Source of the DNA: Gordionus sp. m RMFG-2023
Lineage: Eukaryota > Nematomorpha > Gordioida > Chordodea > Parachordodidae
Assembly: GCF_954871325.1 (NCBI RefSeq)
Contig: NC_088775.1
Span: 37,859,561 to 37,923,560, forward strand
Direction: 5' to 3'
Length of the DNA: 64,000 nucleotides
Shown one piece after another: positions 13,101 to 24,314 of the stretch. The notes beneath the pieces are model-generated. The model ran no database searches. It was not told the DNA's origin and saw nothing but the letters and a program-made list of their open reading frames with translations. A program made the translations under genes and the position numbers. Position 1 is the first letter of the stretch. Each line of letters opens with the position of its first letter.

Positions 13101-13402
13101 TTATTTTTTACGTTATGTAGTATTATTATATTATACCTTAATGTACGTGTATTAAACTTTTAGTATAAATCTTTTAGTATAAACATATTACATTTTAGGT
13201 TACATATTATAGTTTATTTGTTTTTCTGTTTAATGTGAGTTTTGGATTTTTCAACACTTAAATTTGTATTACATTATATATAAATTTACATGTGAATCAT
13301 TATATTATATTACATCTTTCATATTAGTCTACATACTCCATATATATTTCTTAAGATTATGTCTTTACTTTATATATTAGGCATTTATATATCCAGTATA
13401 GT

Positions 13403-13452
13403 AATATTTTATTATATATATTTTATTATATATATTTTATTATATATATTTT
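13403..13452 (+). repeat. 17-bp AT microsatellite-like array
   Basis: About four copies of ATTTTATTATATATATT. Confidence 0.7.
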
Positions 13453-14723
13453 ATTACATCTTACATATTAATTCTATTTATGTATAAGTATAGTATTTTA
13501 TATACAGATTTGTCAAACTTATGTAGATTTGTCTAACATAACATTATCACTTATATATAATTTGTTTAAACTTTCCCCTTGACTTGTGGGATGAATAATA
13601 AGATGTTTAATTATAATAATTTTTTAAATAAATAGATGGCGTTAAATAGTTGAATGCAAATTGTTATTTATATTATATTTATTATCAAAAGCACTAATTA
13701 GTATAATTTTAAAAATATTAACTGTAATATATTATATAACTGTCAAATACGTCTGCAAAAGTGACATTTTACCAAATATTTTATAAATAATTATATATAA
13801 TAGAGGATTATAAACTATGTGTATACTTACTTTTTATAAATAAATCTCTTATATTTATTTGAATTTGGACCTTGAAAATAATTTTAGAAAGAGACATGAT
13901 AATTAAATAAAAAAATCAATAATATAGTTGATTAGTGATGTTAAACTAGACTAATTACAATTAAATTTGTTAATTTTCAATTAATAAATGATTATATTAA
14001 TTTAATTAGGATTATATAATAATTTAAATAATAAAAGTCAATTAAGATTCAACTGTTAATGCTAAATTAATATTTAGCGAGTGATATTGATATATTTTTA
14101 ACACAGAATTTGATCGCAAGCTGACATAGTGAAAATATAATTTATATGTATTAATATAATCTAATAATTAAAATAGTATTCATTTAATATATATTTAGAT
14201 AGTCTTATTAATTTTTAATTAATAAAAAATCTATATATTACTCAATGGAATTATAAAAAAAATTTTTAGGGAGCAATTAAAAAAATTTATTTTTAGTTCA
14301 AGGGGATATTAAAGAGTCATTAAAAAAAATTTTGCTTCAGGGGGCTATTCAAATTTTTTAGGGGGCTTGAGCCCCTGCGCGCCCCCTCCTAGCGACGCCA
14401 CTGCTTTTGTCTTAAGACTTATCTTTGTCTTATATTCCATTTATTAAAAAACATTTTTGGTTCATTTTATATATTTATAAATTTATTTTCCCAAAAATGT
14501 AAAAATTATGATGAATAGTTTTATAAAAAAATATCAACTTTTTTTTACATTCTTTCTTTCAAATTATTGTTTAAGATATATGCATACATTTTGAGGGTCA
14601 GGGAGTGGGGGGAGGACTAAGGGGGATATTTTTAGCTAAAAATGATATTTACAAAAAGTGATAAATTTCTGAAGGGGGGGGATTTCCCATTGCCCCCCCC
14701 CTGGCTACGCCTATGATTTGATC

Positions 14724-15321
14724 ATTCCCATTTCCATTTCTCTTTCATAATTTTATATTATACCAAAAAATTTATTCATTTATTTATAACTAAAAAAATT
14801 TCTAGGTCGTAAGTTATAATTTCGATCTTAAACTTGACTTTGAACTTAAACTTGATTTCTTCCTCCTCTAAAAATTTTCTGCTCCGTATAGTATGTATTT
14901 TGTACAATAATTTTCCATTTTTAAGTGTTACAATTCCTTTCTCCCATTATTTTCTTTGAAATTTTTGTACCAATTTGTTGATTAATTTTTTTTGCCATAG
15001 TTTTTGCTGCCTAAGTCATATCTTTTTCGTTGGTTTTTTCGAATCACTAGCTTGTTATCCTGATCGTCTAATCATTCGCTTGATCATCATTATCCCATTA
15101 ACTTGTTGATCTCGTTATTTATTATCATTTGTATTTAGTTATCATTGTTCTATCAATTTATCTCGAATAATTTTGGAATAATTGAAATGATGATGGAATA
15201 AATAATTTATCGAAATAATTCATAGAATAAGAATAATACATATATTTTGGAATATTTTGAATTGTCGCGTTTTATATAATAATTTTTTTTATTTTCTATT
15301 AAATTTCAATTATTTTTATTT
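14724..15321. other. AT-rich internal sequence of the LTR-like block, nothing recognised
   Basis: No frame with a recognisable product. TTGATCATC-type short repeats occur near 15080 but form no clear array. Confidence 0.3.
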
Positions 15322-15624
15322 TTAAAATTTGAATTTTACTCCCTTATTTTTCAATTTAAACAATTTCTTCATATTACAATTCTTCAACTTATATTTTATG
15401 AATAAATTTTTCTTTAGTCTTAATTTTTTAACATATGATGTCCATATCACATTCTTAAAAACTTTTCTAACATCTAGATATTTAACTTTTACCTTGCCTC
15501 TCTTTATAATATTTGTTTTAAATTTCCTTATCTTCAAAGCTTTCCTAAATTTTTTATCAATAATTATAAAAGTTTTTATTTTATTATTTTCTTTAATCAC
15601 AATTATTTCTTTAAATTTTATCAT
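15322..15624 (-). pseudogene. Lys/Ile-rich open frame, possible retroelement remnant
   Basis: A 100-residue lysine-rich frame on the same strand as the gag-like fragment at 17.2 kb. No catalytic motif is visible. An overlapping frame of similar length on the other strand is equally open, so coding is doubtful. If real, its place downstream of gag suggests a remnant of the polyprotein of the surrounding LTR-like block. Confidence 0.2.
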
Positions 15625-15693
15625 ATAATTTATCTCTTTTAATTTATAAGAATCTAATAAGAACTTGCTAAAATAATAATATATAAAATATAT

Positions 15694-16322
15694 TAGGGAT
15701 GTACCGATATTTTTTATCGGATCTGGCCTATTTCACCCATTTTAAATATTGGTTATCTGCCAATATTATAAAATTTGATCCTATATAAAATGGCTTCTTT
15801 AACAAAAATAAAATGTTATAAAATTTTTTAAAAATTTTATTAATAATAATTAATTAATAAACATTCTGCCATATTGTTTTTTGCGCATTCTGTTTATAAA
15901 AGTGTGCAATATTCTCTTCATAATCTGTTTTTAGTGAAGCTGGTGATATTGACAGTTACTATAGCCGCAACCTCTGATATATTGGAAATATTGGTATTTC
16001 TAAAAAGAAATCTTCGATATGTTAAATATTATTTTAAATATTTATTTCAAATTTCATAATATAATTGTTTATTACTTATTATGTATATAGATTAATGTTA
16101 TTACTTATTATATAAAAGTGATTTATTATAATATATATTTAAATAACATAAGATATGGTATAGTTAAATTACGGATGTTATACTAATAAAAAGTATAATA
16201 AAAATTAAAACCATTGGTATCTTTACAGAATACAAAATTTATTGAATCGGTAATCGGCCGATATCAATTTCATATAGGGAATATTGGATCGGCCTCCGAA
16301 AAGTGGTATCGATACACCCCTA
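15694..16322. mobile_element. hAT-like MITE with TAGGG ends
   Basis: The left end is TAGGGATGTACCGATA and the reverse complement of the right end is TAGGGGTGTATCGATA. Near-matching AAATATAT-type sequence flanks both sides. The interior has paired ATCGG motifs at both arms (TTTTTTATCGGATC on the left, GGATCGGCC on the right) and no transposase. Related terminal sequence (ATCGGATCGGT, TAGGGC) occurs at 25.9-26.0 kb. Confidence 0.65.
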
Positions 16323-16399
16323 AAAAATATATATCCAAAATGATTTTAATTTGATATTCAACCATCTTCTATAAAAAATTTTAAAAACAATTATCTAAG

Positions 16400-17200
16400 A
16401 GGGATTTAAGTATAAGTATTATTATGATAATAATAATAAAATAAAAATGTATAATATACTTTAATATGTTTAACAAAGTTTGTAGAGGAGTTTATTGAAC
16501 CTTTAATAACTTTTTTACTTGTGCAATTTTGACATTCAGCTTGTACCTTGTTTTTTTTTACAAATTACTTTATAAAATTTTCCATCTAGAATTTTAAGAT
16601 TGGAATTTGATTCAGGAGAACCTATCTCCATAATTTCATCTTCACTACTATGATTGTTAAACTTTCTACAAATTAAAAAATATTACATATAAAATATATC
16701 CTTCTCTTATTTAGTTTCGGTGTTGTTATTTTTAATCTATCTATCTTTGTGACCTGTAAAATTTCCAACTAATTTTGGTTATCAATATATTTAAAATATA
16801 GCGGGAAAAAATAAAGAAAATAATACAAGATTTCACGAAGAAAATAAAGTTACATTGTGTGATATGTAAATATTTTAAACATGAATATTAAAAGAAACAG
16901 TATCTGTATCTTTTTAAAGAAAATGAAAAAGATAAAAGATTCTTTTCAAAATAAAGGATCTTAGATACAAATACTAGTATCTTATTAAAAATGTTAATAA
17001 GATACTGAGTACAAGATACAAAAGGATCTTGTATCATAGCTACAAGTATTCGTGGTACTGCCCAACTCTGTGTATTTCTTATTGAATATTTGGTACTAAT
17101 TTACATAATTTAATTTTATTCAAGTTTTTATTATTATATGAGATTTATAATTATAATGATCATTTCTTTTATTGTTATGTGTCTCTGTATAATATTGTTT
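16400..17200. other. AT-rich sequence, no gene seen
   Basis: No supported coding. AAGATAC-type short repeats occur near 16960-17040 (for example GATACAAATACTAGTATC), forming partial palindromes. Confidence 0.3.
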
Positions 17201-17201
17201 T

Positions 17202-17495
17202 TTAATTTTTTACTTCCATTTTATTATATTGATTTCTGTTATAATTATTATCTGTTCCACGATAATAATTATTATAATGATTATTTTTATAATTTTGACA
17301 TTGAAAACTATTATTAGGATAATTTTCTTTTATCACTGTTACCGATTTATAATTACATAAATATTTTAATCTAAACATTGCTTCCTTGTAAGTTGAACTT
17401 TCATCTCTCGGTTCCATTGCTTCCATAGCCAAAAATAATTCATCTGGTAAATTATGTATTAAGCTTAAAGTATTTTTACTATCGTAATATATCAA
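17202..17495 (-). pseudogene. gag-like fragment of an LTR element
   Basis: A 97-residue minus-strand frame with an acidic, helical first half (LPDELFLAMEAMEPRDESS) and a C-terminal low-complexity tail rich in Asn and Tyr, typical of nucleocapsid-like tails of some gypsy elements. It lies just inside the right direct repeat, where gag is expected for a minus-strand element. Fossil; assignment rests on composition and position. Confidence 0.35.
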
Positions 17496-18074
17496 ACAAT
17501 CTTCTAATTTATCAATGGATTTTGCTTTATTATTATGGTCCTATATTGGTTTATTCATATTTAGAGATTTTATTATTAAAAAACTTCTTTTTTTTTATAA
17601 GATCTTTTACATTTCGATCATATCTTACGTGTTTTAGAATTAAATAAACATAACATTCCAGAATCCACTTTCATCTAGTTTGAACATGTTCCAGTAGCTA
17701 AAGTCGTGTCTAAAATTATCTCTGAAAAAATATCTAAAAAAAATCTCTGAAGTACCTATTCTGCCACCATGATAACTTCATGGAAGGCGATGATTAAATT
17801 AAATTTTATTTCTTTTTATTATGTTTTAATAACAAAAATTTCTCTTATATATACAATTTTTATAATATGATATTTACATATACAAAATTTAAGAAAGGAA
17901 GAATTTTACAAAATTTAAGAAGAATTTATTTTAGTTAAAGAAAAAGAATTTACTTTAAGGTTTTTACATATAACAAAGTACAAAAAGAAAAATTGACAAA
18001 GTAAGAAAATACAATTTTGTTTTTAAGGTTAAATAATTTAAATGACCTTAAAAGGTTTTATTTTATATTTAACA

Positions 18075-19400
18075 ATACCTATATCTAGATATGTTTTAAA
18101 AATATTATATCTTATATAAATTTTATTAATAATTTTATTTACCTTAACAAATAAATTTATTTTATATTCTATCTATAAAAAATAATAAGATTTTTTAATG
18201 ATATTTTAAATTTATTATATAGATTTTAAGTGCTTCTGACAGAAGAAGAAAAACCCAAGGTAGAGAGCATATTATTAAAATATGGCATAACATGGAATTA
18301 AACCTTGTTATAAGAGTGGAAGATTCTAGTGAAGGTGAATCAACGCTGGTTGATGTATCTTCATCTGAAGAGGATTTAGTAGAAAGTCTTCCTAAAAAAA
18401 GATGGTAAGAAGCAAAGTCTGTTACAAAAATGAGGGAATATATATATATAAAAGCCGTGTCACAACAAATTTAGCCAATAGTATTATTTTAAAAAATATT
18501 CGTCCAATTAAAATCATCCTGAAAATGTTAAGCCAAATGCAATTTCTATAGTATGATGATTTTATATAATACCCATACATCACCAGAAGACGTTAAAGAT
18601 ATTGGTAATTTATGTTACATATGATTTTATATTTCACATTGTATACTCAAGGTCAAGATGCCTCTTTTAAATAAATTATCAATAAATGAAAATATATCAA
18701 ATTAAAAAATATAGTCTAGCCATTTCTCAGAGAGTTAATATTTAGATTTTCACAGTATCAATGTTTAAATTATCAAATATATTTTGAATTTTATACAATT
18801 ATATATCTTTTAATTAGGTGATTTTTATGCATAATAAAATATTTGCATTTATATGATTACTAGCTGATAGATCAAGTTTGACAAAGTATTAGAATTTTCT
18901 CCTTAATTTGATGATGGATGAATTAAATTAAAAACCATGCTTCATGAATTATCACTTTTATAAAATATCATAGGTCTGTAATTTTAACTTGGTAAATCAA
19001 TGGAATTGTTATCATGGAAGCAGATTTTGATTTTGTTATTAATACAACTCAATTGCCGTTAGCATATCTGATATTTTTAAAATTTTGCCATTTATTACCA
19101 TATTGACTATCGTATAGGATATTCCATGGTATGCATGCAACTTTCAACTGAATATCTCTCTTATCTTTTCTGAAGATTTGGTCTTCCTACATCATTCCAT
19201 AGTTTTGTATAATTTCTCATCACTTCATAATTGTTGTATGTATGTTATTTATATAACTTATAACATTTTTGTTAAATGTATAACCTTTTTGTTTTACTTA
19301 TAATTTGACTATGATTGAAGTTAACCTCTTATTATTTGTTAACTTAGAATATCTTATTTTTTCTATTGTAATTTAATAACAATGTCTTAATTTTATATTT
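18075..19400. other. hAT family A sequence and AT-rich DNA, no intact gene
   Basis: A short coding-like stretch at about 18290-18410 (plus strand, VEDSSEGESTLVDVSSSEED) is acidic and may be a further piece of the family A transposase. The rest shows no gene. Confidence 0.35.
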
Positions 19401-19419
19401 TGTGTAATAAATCATTTAT

Positions 19420-20995
19420 TATTTGGAGGGGTTGTGGTTTGTTTAAAATTTAAATTAGGATGAACATATTTCCACTGATTTTTATAAGGCATGGTACTTT
19501 AATATGTATTCATGAATTTCATATAAATACCAGGAGTTAACCAGTAGAATGATGGGAAAATCAGATATTTCTCCTTCATTTGATGCTAAATTATTTTGAA
19601 AAATTTTCCCAATAATATAAGAGGCAAAAAAAAAAATGTACATATTGAACAGATTTAATTCTTATAAACCCCTTACATCGGACCTATTTTTCTGGATTCA
19701 AGGAAAGAATAAATTATGGGTTTTGCTGGGTTTGAGAATTTCACAATTAAAAAAATTTTCAAAATTAATAGGGTTTTAGATGCTTGAAAATTTTTTCATT
19801 TTAAATATGTGCTAGATATTGACCTGAATATCTTTTTTTGAAGACATGGCTAGGCCTGATCAAAAAACCAAGGCCCATGCAACTTTCATATTCTGATTTT
19901 ATTTTAAATGCATTATGACTTTTAATATATTTTATTTCAATTCTCAACTACCAAAATTATTATGGTCTTTTTTGGGTTTGAGAAAATTTTCTCAAGTGCG
20001 TGGACCTGGCTTGGGAATTTTTTTAATTAGATATTAGGCAGAGGTGTAATATTTAACACATAATATTTTTATGCTCAGGTAAAAGCTAATTTAAATATAT
20101 TTTTACTCTTAGTCTTTAAAGACAAGCGGGGAAACTCTTGCCCTGAGAATGGACTCGCTAGTAGTCTGTCTTGTCGTCGGTTGTACGATAATAATATTTT
20201 AGAATGTGAATAAAGTATTTTATTGTTAACTATTAAAAATAACAAATCTAAATAATGTAAAACTGATTGATTTTTATAATATAAGATCTCTTTTCATATC
20301 AAAAGTAAATCATTTATGTAAATATATATCTTATAAAATAAGGTTTTCTATATTCAATTTACATAATATAAAAAAAGTTAAATTTAATATATCACACGAT
20401 CGCCTTAAACCTTCATTATCTAAAATGAAAAGGTATATTAACACAAAAAAAAATCGTTACGAATATGTAACAGTCATAATGGGTTGGACTTGGTCTGAAG
20501 TATGGGTGAGCTGGGTTAAAATGAATAAAAAATAGGTATGGTCTTAAGAGATTTACCTATCTCCAGGCATAGGAAAAAATTTTCAAAATTACTATTGGTT
20601 GGCCAGACTTGAGAAAATTTTTTTAAAAAATAATTATGGGTTGGACTGGGCCTGGAAAATATTTATATAAATTATATTAGGATGGGTTTGGGGAAAATTT
20701 TTCTAAATTATTCTCAGCTTGGATGGGTGGGAATTTTTTTATTAACTTTGGGTCAGGCATTGGCCTAAAAAAATTTTTGCAGGCCTGGGCTTGGCCTGAT
20801 CAAAAAACCAAGGCCCATAAAAATCTGATTTTGATTGTATTTTTAAATTCATTATGATGGGCTTGGAAGAATTCTTTTAAAATTATTATGGCTTTGTACC
20901 TTGCATGGGAATTATTTTTAATATTAAATATTAGGCATAGGTGACCAGTAATATTTAACAAATAATATTGATAGTATCAAGTAAAAGCTTTAACT
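19420..20995 (+). repeat. direct duplication with GGCC-rich, poly-T-spaced motifs
   Basis: A segment ending near 20090 and another ending near 20990 share, in order, CCTGATCAAAAAACCAAGGC, a GATTTT..AAATTCATTATGA block, GGCTTGG motifs and a TATTAGGCA..GGTG ending followed by TTTAACA and AAGCT. The spacing is about 920 bp. The G/C-rich words separated by T or A runs recall the GGCCCG repeats at 29.1, 40.5 and 51.7 kb. Confidence 0.6.
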
Positions 20996-21129
20996 ATATT
21001 GACTCAAAATATAGTATTTACACTGTTTTAATGGATTTGAAAAGGGGAGGGGGTAAAAAGAATAAAAATTGGATATTATTTTCAAATAACAGGTAACAAC
21101 TATCATAAAAGTAAGGAGAAAATTCTCTA

Positions 21130-21330
21130 TCTCCCCGTCATTTTTGACGGGCTATCTACTAGTATTCGAAATATTTTAGACTATTGGAGAAATCAGAGTA
21201 ATCGATACTCAGAATTATGTAAATTGTCTGATATCATACTGGCATCCAAGTTAGTGTGGAAAGATATTTTTCAACTAGATGTAATTTGAGTGAGACGAAT
21301 CTTAAAATATTAATTGTGATGCTTAATTAA
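21130..21330 (+). pseudogene. hAT family A transposase, C-terminal dimerisation domain
   Basis: Just before the right end of family A the plus strand reads YWRNQSNRYSELCKLSDIIL, then, after one frame change, SVERYFSTRCNLSETNLKIL and a TAA stop at 21328-21330. The SVERYFST block followed by R, N, L and SETNL is the conserved hAT C-terminal dimerisation motif (usually SVERLFS). This places the end of the transposase about 280 bp from the right terminus and confirms that 1367-21609 is one element. Confidence 0.85.
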
Positions 21331-21617
21331 AAATTTTAAGTAAATAAAGTTAAATGTTGTTCATATTAAAATTAATCATTGATATTTATTTGTTATATTT
21401 ATAAATTAAATATTATTTTATAATGTTGAAGGTTTTATATGTGTTTTTTATTTTAATAATGAAATAAAAAAAATATTGTTCTCTATACATAATTCGAATG
21501 TAGGTTTGAATACAAGTGTTCAAACCGATATTTCATTTTTTACGAGCCGAACCTGAACTTTAACCGTTATTATTATCCGAACCGATATAAGTTTCGGTTT
21601 GGATCCCTGGTTGTAAT

Positions 21618-21695
21618 TATATTCTTATTAAAGATTTATGTTTAACTTTTATTTTAAGGGCTGCAAAGAGATAAAACAGCCTCAATGATCACAAA
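21618..21695 (+). mobile_element. decayed LTR-element internal region, right half
   Basis: After the target duplication the sequence continues with TCTTATTAAAGATTTATG and TTATTTTAAGGGCTGC, matching the reverse complement of about 62200-62260 in the LTR element at 60.5-63.2 kb. The 62.2-kb copy has no hAT insertion at the corresponding place and serves as a diverged empty site. Confidence 0.65.
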
Positions 21696-21699
21696 CAAA

Positions 21700-22451
21700 C
21701 TTTTATATAAATACTATCCGGCAGCCCTAATAATTGGTATGTCAACAGCTTCTTATGAATGTAAACTATCATTCTTATACTTACATAGACATGGCGAGTC
21801 GGGCTCTTAAATATTATTTTAAGCTTATAAAAATTCCCTCTACACTCCTCCCACAACTCTCTTGTATAAAAAATGGATACAATATATCATAGATTCTTTG
21901 CCTTTATTATATGAACAATCGAGATAAAATATTTAAAAGTGGGAAAAATTTATTCAGGCTTTTTGGAAATAATTTTTTTGTATTTTATTTAATTGAATTT
22001 GATTGGTCAGGTGGGTTGCCATTGGCCTGTGACTTAATTTACACTACTTTTGCTTTATATTTAAACATATTTCCCAACGCCACAAATAAAACGCTATAAT
22101 TTCTGAAAAAAATACTATGGTTCAACTATTACAATACCTATACTTAAATAAATAGTCTTATTCCATGTTATATTTATAATATTTTTTTTAAATAGTAAGG
22201 ATATGTTAATAAAGCTTAACTCCAAGAAAAATTAACTGTTAGAAATCATCTATTTATGTGATAGGCTTTCATTAAAAAATTGGTTGATATAATACGGACC
22301 ATAAACAGTGCTGCGAAAATAACGATAATAATATTTGATACAATATCAATATTATAAAAAAATATATATTAACAATTTTTTCTATATATACACATATTAA
22401 TGTAACTAACCAAATATAATTAATTTTCCCCTGATAACAAAAAATAATATG
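21700..22451. other. 3' flank of the Spinster gene
   Basis: AT-rich, without a recognisable gene. A short plus-strand frame (21911-22099) looks random. It probably contains the 3' UTR and polyadenylation region of the minus-strand Spinster gene. AATAAA-like words are frequent but too common here to choose one. Confidence 0.4.
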
Positions 22452-23366
22452 CTAGTAGTCAACCGTCATTAATTTATTCAAATCTGAGTTAATAGTAAAT
22501 GCGGAGGCTAGAAAACATGAAGAACCTATAACTCCTACAAAAGGCGTTAGATATAGAGCGTATTGAAGTGATCGAAATTTTTGGGCAAAGCTGGGTAATG
22601 GAATTGTGGAGCCCGCTGGTAATTTTGATTTTTCCAACCATAGATCCAACAAATTTTGAGATACCGCGCCAATGATGTAAGAGCTAGAGGCATCCCCGAA
22701 GGCGTGAGAGATCAACATTTGCAGGGCTTGGGAGGTGGAACGACGTTCGGGGGGCACGACCGAAAGGGTTATATCCACCACTAGCGCCCAACAGGAGCAA
22801 AAAAGACTCTCCGCCAAAAATATGGCGATCCAAGCGGAGCAATTTGCGGCAAAGCCCAGCCAAGAGGCAGGATAAGAATAGGCCGTGAATTTGGCTAGGT
22901 ATAAAGCTATCATGAGTATTGGGGATCCTATTAAAAGTGCGAATCCGCAGACAAGGGGGTCTATCCGGGATTTGTTAGAATCAGAGACGCGATGTTTTAA
23001 ACGTCGGGCTAACTCAGAACCACCTATTAAGCCTATGGCCCCGGCCAGACAAGTCACTAAGCCAAAACGCAAACCGATTTGTTCCTCAGTGACGGGGTGC
23101 ACATTACCCTTCGAATTAGCGGATAGTTGCATGAAGGTAGGAGCCCATAGAGCTAATGCGCCAACTACGAAAGATACCCATGTTATACCGAAGGTTACTC
23201 TAGTAAAAGTGGGAATGGATAAAAGATAATTGACGTCCTTTGACCATGTGGATAAAGATCGTAAGCATAGGCAAGTGTAAGAAATAAAGCTATTCACAAA
23301 ATCTTGTCGTGAAGTATAGGAGAATATTTTGAACGATGACGATGGCTGTCTATTTATCACAAGCAA
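22452..23366 (-). CDS. Spinster-family MFS transporter, C-terminal exon (TM7-12)
   Basis: This exon encodes the second half of a Spinster/SPNS protein, a membrane transporter of the major facilitator superfamily; animal members export sphingosine-1-phosphate or lysolipids from lysosomes or cells. Diagnostic blocks are WSKDVNYLLSIPTFTRVTFG, then GALALWAPTFM (TM7), FGLVTCLAGAIGLIGGSE, RIDPLVCGFALLIGSP, the TM10 block ending CWALVVDITLSVVPPERRST, ALQMLISHAFGDASSSYIIG and a last helix near FVGVIGSSCFLASAFTI. It ends at a TAG at 22452-22454. There is no ATG at its start, so it begins at a splice acceptor. Candidate AGs lie near 23347, 23316 and 23303 (plus-strand positions); none has a strong pyrimidine tract. 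It complements the exon at 41.5-42.3 kb without overlap, so I infer one gene with a long intron. Alternative: halves of two paralogues. Confidence 0.88.
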   Translation of the reverse strand: MLVINRQPSSSFKIFSYTSRQDFVNSFISYTCLCLRSLSTWSKDVNYLLSIPTFTRVTFGITWVSFVVGALALWAPTFMQLSANSKGNVHPVTEEQIGLRFGLVTCLAGAIGLIGGSELARRLKHRVSDSNKSRIDPLVCGFALLIGSPILMIALYLAKFTAYSYPASWLGFAANCSAWIAIFLAESLFCSCWALVVDITLSVVPPERRSTSQALQMLISHAFGDASSSYIIGAVSQNLLDLWLEKSKLPAGSTIPLPSFAQKFRSLQYALYLTPFVGVIGSSCFLASAFTINSDLNKLMTVDY

Positions 23367-23399
23367 TGGTTCTCCTTCTCCGTCTTATTTAAATAAAAT

Positions 23400-24300
23400 A
23401 TAGTCTATAAATATTATATTCATTCATATCTGATCTAATCTACACAGTGGCCCCTACAACGGTGGGGTCTGAGCAACTGCTTATAAAAATTTAAGTGGGG
23501 GTACCATTTAAATTTATTTTTTTATTGTTTTACTATACCCATCCATAACCAAATGATTTCAGGTTTATGATCGAACTCTACCTCATGATTCCGTTAATAC
23601 AAATATATTAAATTAAATAATAAGTGGGAGGGAGGGGGGGGGGTCTTATTATTACATTTTAATAAATTTTGGTCGATGTTTAGCAAATAAGGTTGTATTC
23701 CTAAATTTCTTGTCATAAAATTATTTTTCTAATTTCAAAATATGCCCAAAAATATTAACCAAAACAAATGCTTAATTAATAATTGCACATGCCATAATAT
23801 AAGAGATGATAAATGGACAGACCATATTAGAAAAAAACATAATGAAAGAAAAGCTTTGAAAAAGTAGATTTTAAGAATATTTTTTAAAATTAGACGAATA
23901 GCTAAGTGGTTTTTTTATTAGATATTTAATTGTTAATACATCTTATAATAAGATGGCTTAAACTGGGGGTGTAATTATTACACGTGTACTAGAGGTTAAA
24001 GAATCTAAAGATTTGTCAGATTCTGAGAATTGTAAATTCATATAATTAAAATATTTTTACTAATACATTATTTCGCTTCTTCTTCTGATAATGATGATAA
24101 TTCTAGACTTATAATTCAGATTGGAAAAACTATTCGTTTATTTAACCTTATCGTCTAAAATTTTTCTGCTTTCCCTAATTATACAATTAATTTATATAAA
24201 TATTTATTAACCATTCCTACTACCTCATGTACTGCCTAAAGGGTCATGAATGAGTAAAATTAAATTAATGAGTATTAAGAAATATATATAAATTAATATA
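23400..24300. other. intronic AT-rich sequence with a G-run
   Basis: No gene seen. A G-rich run lies at about 23626-23644. A short stretch near 23740-23870 has a weak zinc-finger look (plus strand, C..H spacing) but is too short to assign. Confidence 0.3.
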
Positions 24301-24314
24301 GAATTCTTTTATAG

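Larger units (their letters stand above)
9766..14403. mobile_element. hAT element (family C) nested in family B
   Basis: The left end is CAAGGGCGTCGCTAG and the reverse complement of the right end is CAGTGGCGTCGCTAGG. Near-identical 8-bp flanks, CTTCTGTC (9758-9765) and CTTTTGTC (14404-14411), are the target duplication. The 4,638-bp interior is AT-rich with tandem repeats and no recognisable transposase. It is probably a non-autonomous element enlarged by repeats. Confidence 0.8.
9036..14715. mobile_element. hAT element (family B), MITE-like once its inner insert is removed
   Basis: The left end is CATACTCGTAGCCAGG and the reverse complement of the right end is CATAGGCGTAGCCAGG. An exact 8-bp duplication, ATTTGATC, flanks it at 9028-9035 and 14716-14723. 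Both ends carry a G-run just inside the inverted repeat. Subtracting the inner hAT (9766-14403) and one copy of its target site leaves about 1,034 bp with no transposase, so this is a non-autonomous derivative. Confidence 0.85.
8744..18074 (-). mobile_element. probable LTR-element block bounded by 137-bp direct repeats, minus strand
   Basis: Positions 8744-8880 and 17936-18074 are direct repeats that differ at only a few positions. On the minus strand the repeat starts TGTTAAATATAAAA, and the left copy is immediately preceded (minus sense) by a purine tract, AAAGAGGGAA, as expected for a 3' LTR. A gag-like Asn/Tyr-rich fragment lies at 17202-17495 on the same strand. No target duplication was found. 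The right LTR may be longer (to about 17775) and the left one truncated. The block is an old broken fossil that was opened later by hAT families B and C. Confidence 0.5.
1367..21609 (+). mobile_element. hAT transposon (family A), 20.2 kb because of nested insertions
   Basis: The left end reads CAGAGATCCAAACCGAA and the reverse complement of the right end reads CAGGGATCCAAACCGAA, a near-perfect terminal inverted repeat. The flanks carry an identical 8-bp target duplication, GTTGTAAT, at 1359-1366 and 21610-21617, the hallmark of hAT transposition. Transposase fragments on the plus strand in the expected order support one element: BED zinc finger near 1.65-1.84 kb (repeated at 8.08 kb), middle region at 8.2-8.77 kb, C-terminal dimerisation domain ending at 21330. 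Most of the span is later inserts. The element is inactive. Boundaries are firm; the exact extent of the original sequence between inserts is not. Confidence 0.88.

Noticed and set aside
15329-15628. Phe/Leu-rich open frame on the plus strand resembling a membrane protein
   Set aside because: It is the opposite-strand image of a Lys-rich frame in AT-rich DNA; the hydrophobicity follows from T-rich codons.
22885-23229. 114-residue plus-strand frame within the Spinster C-terminal exon
   Set aside because: Antisense shadow of a strongly supported coding exon.
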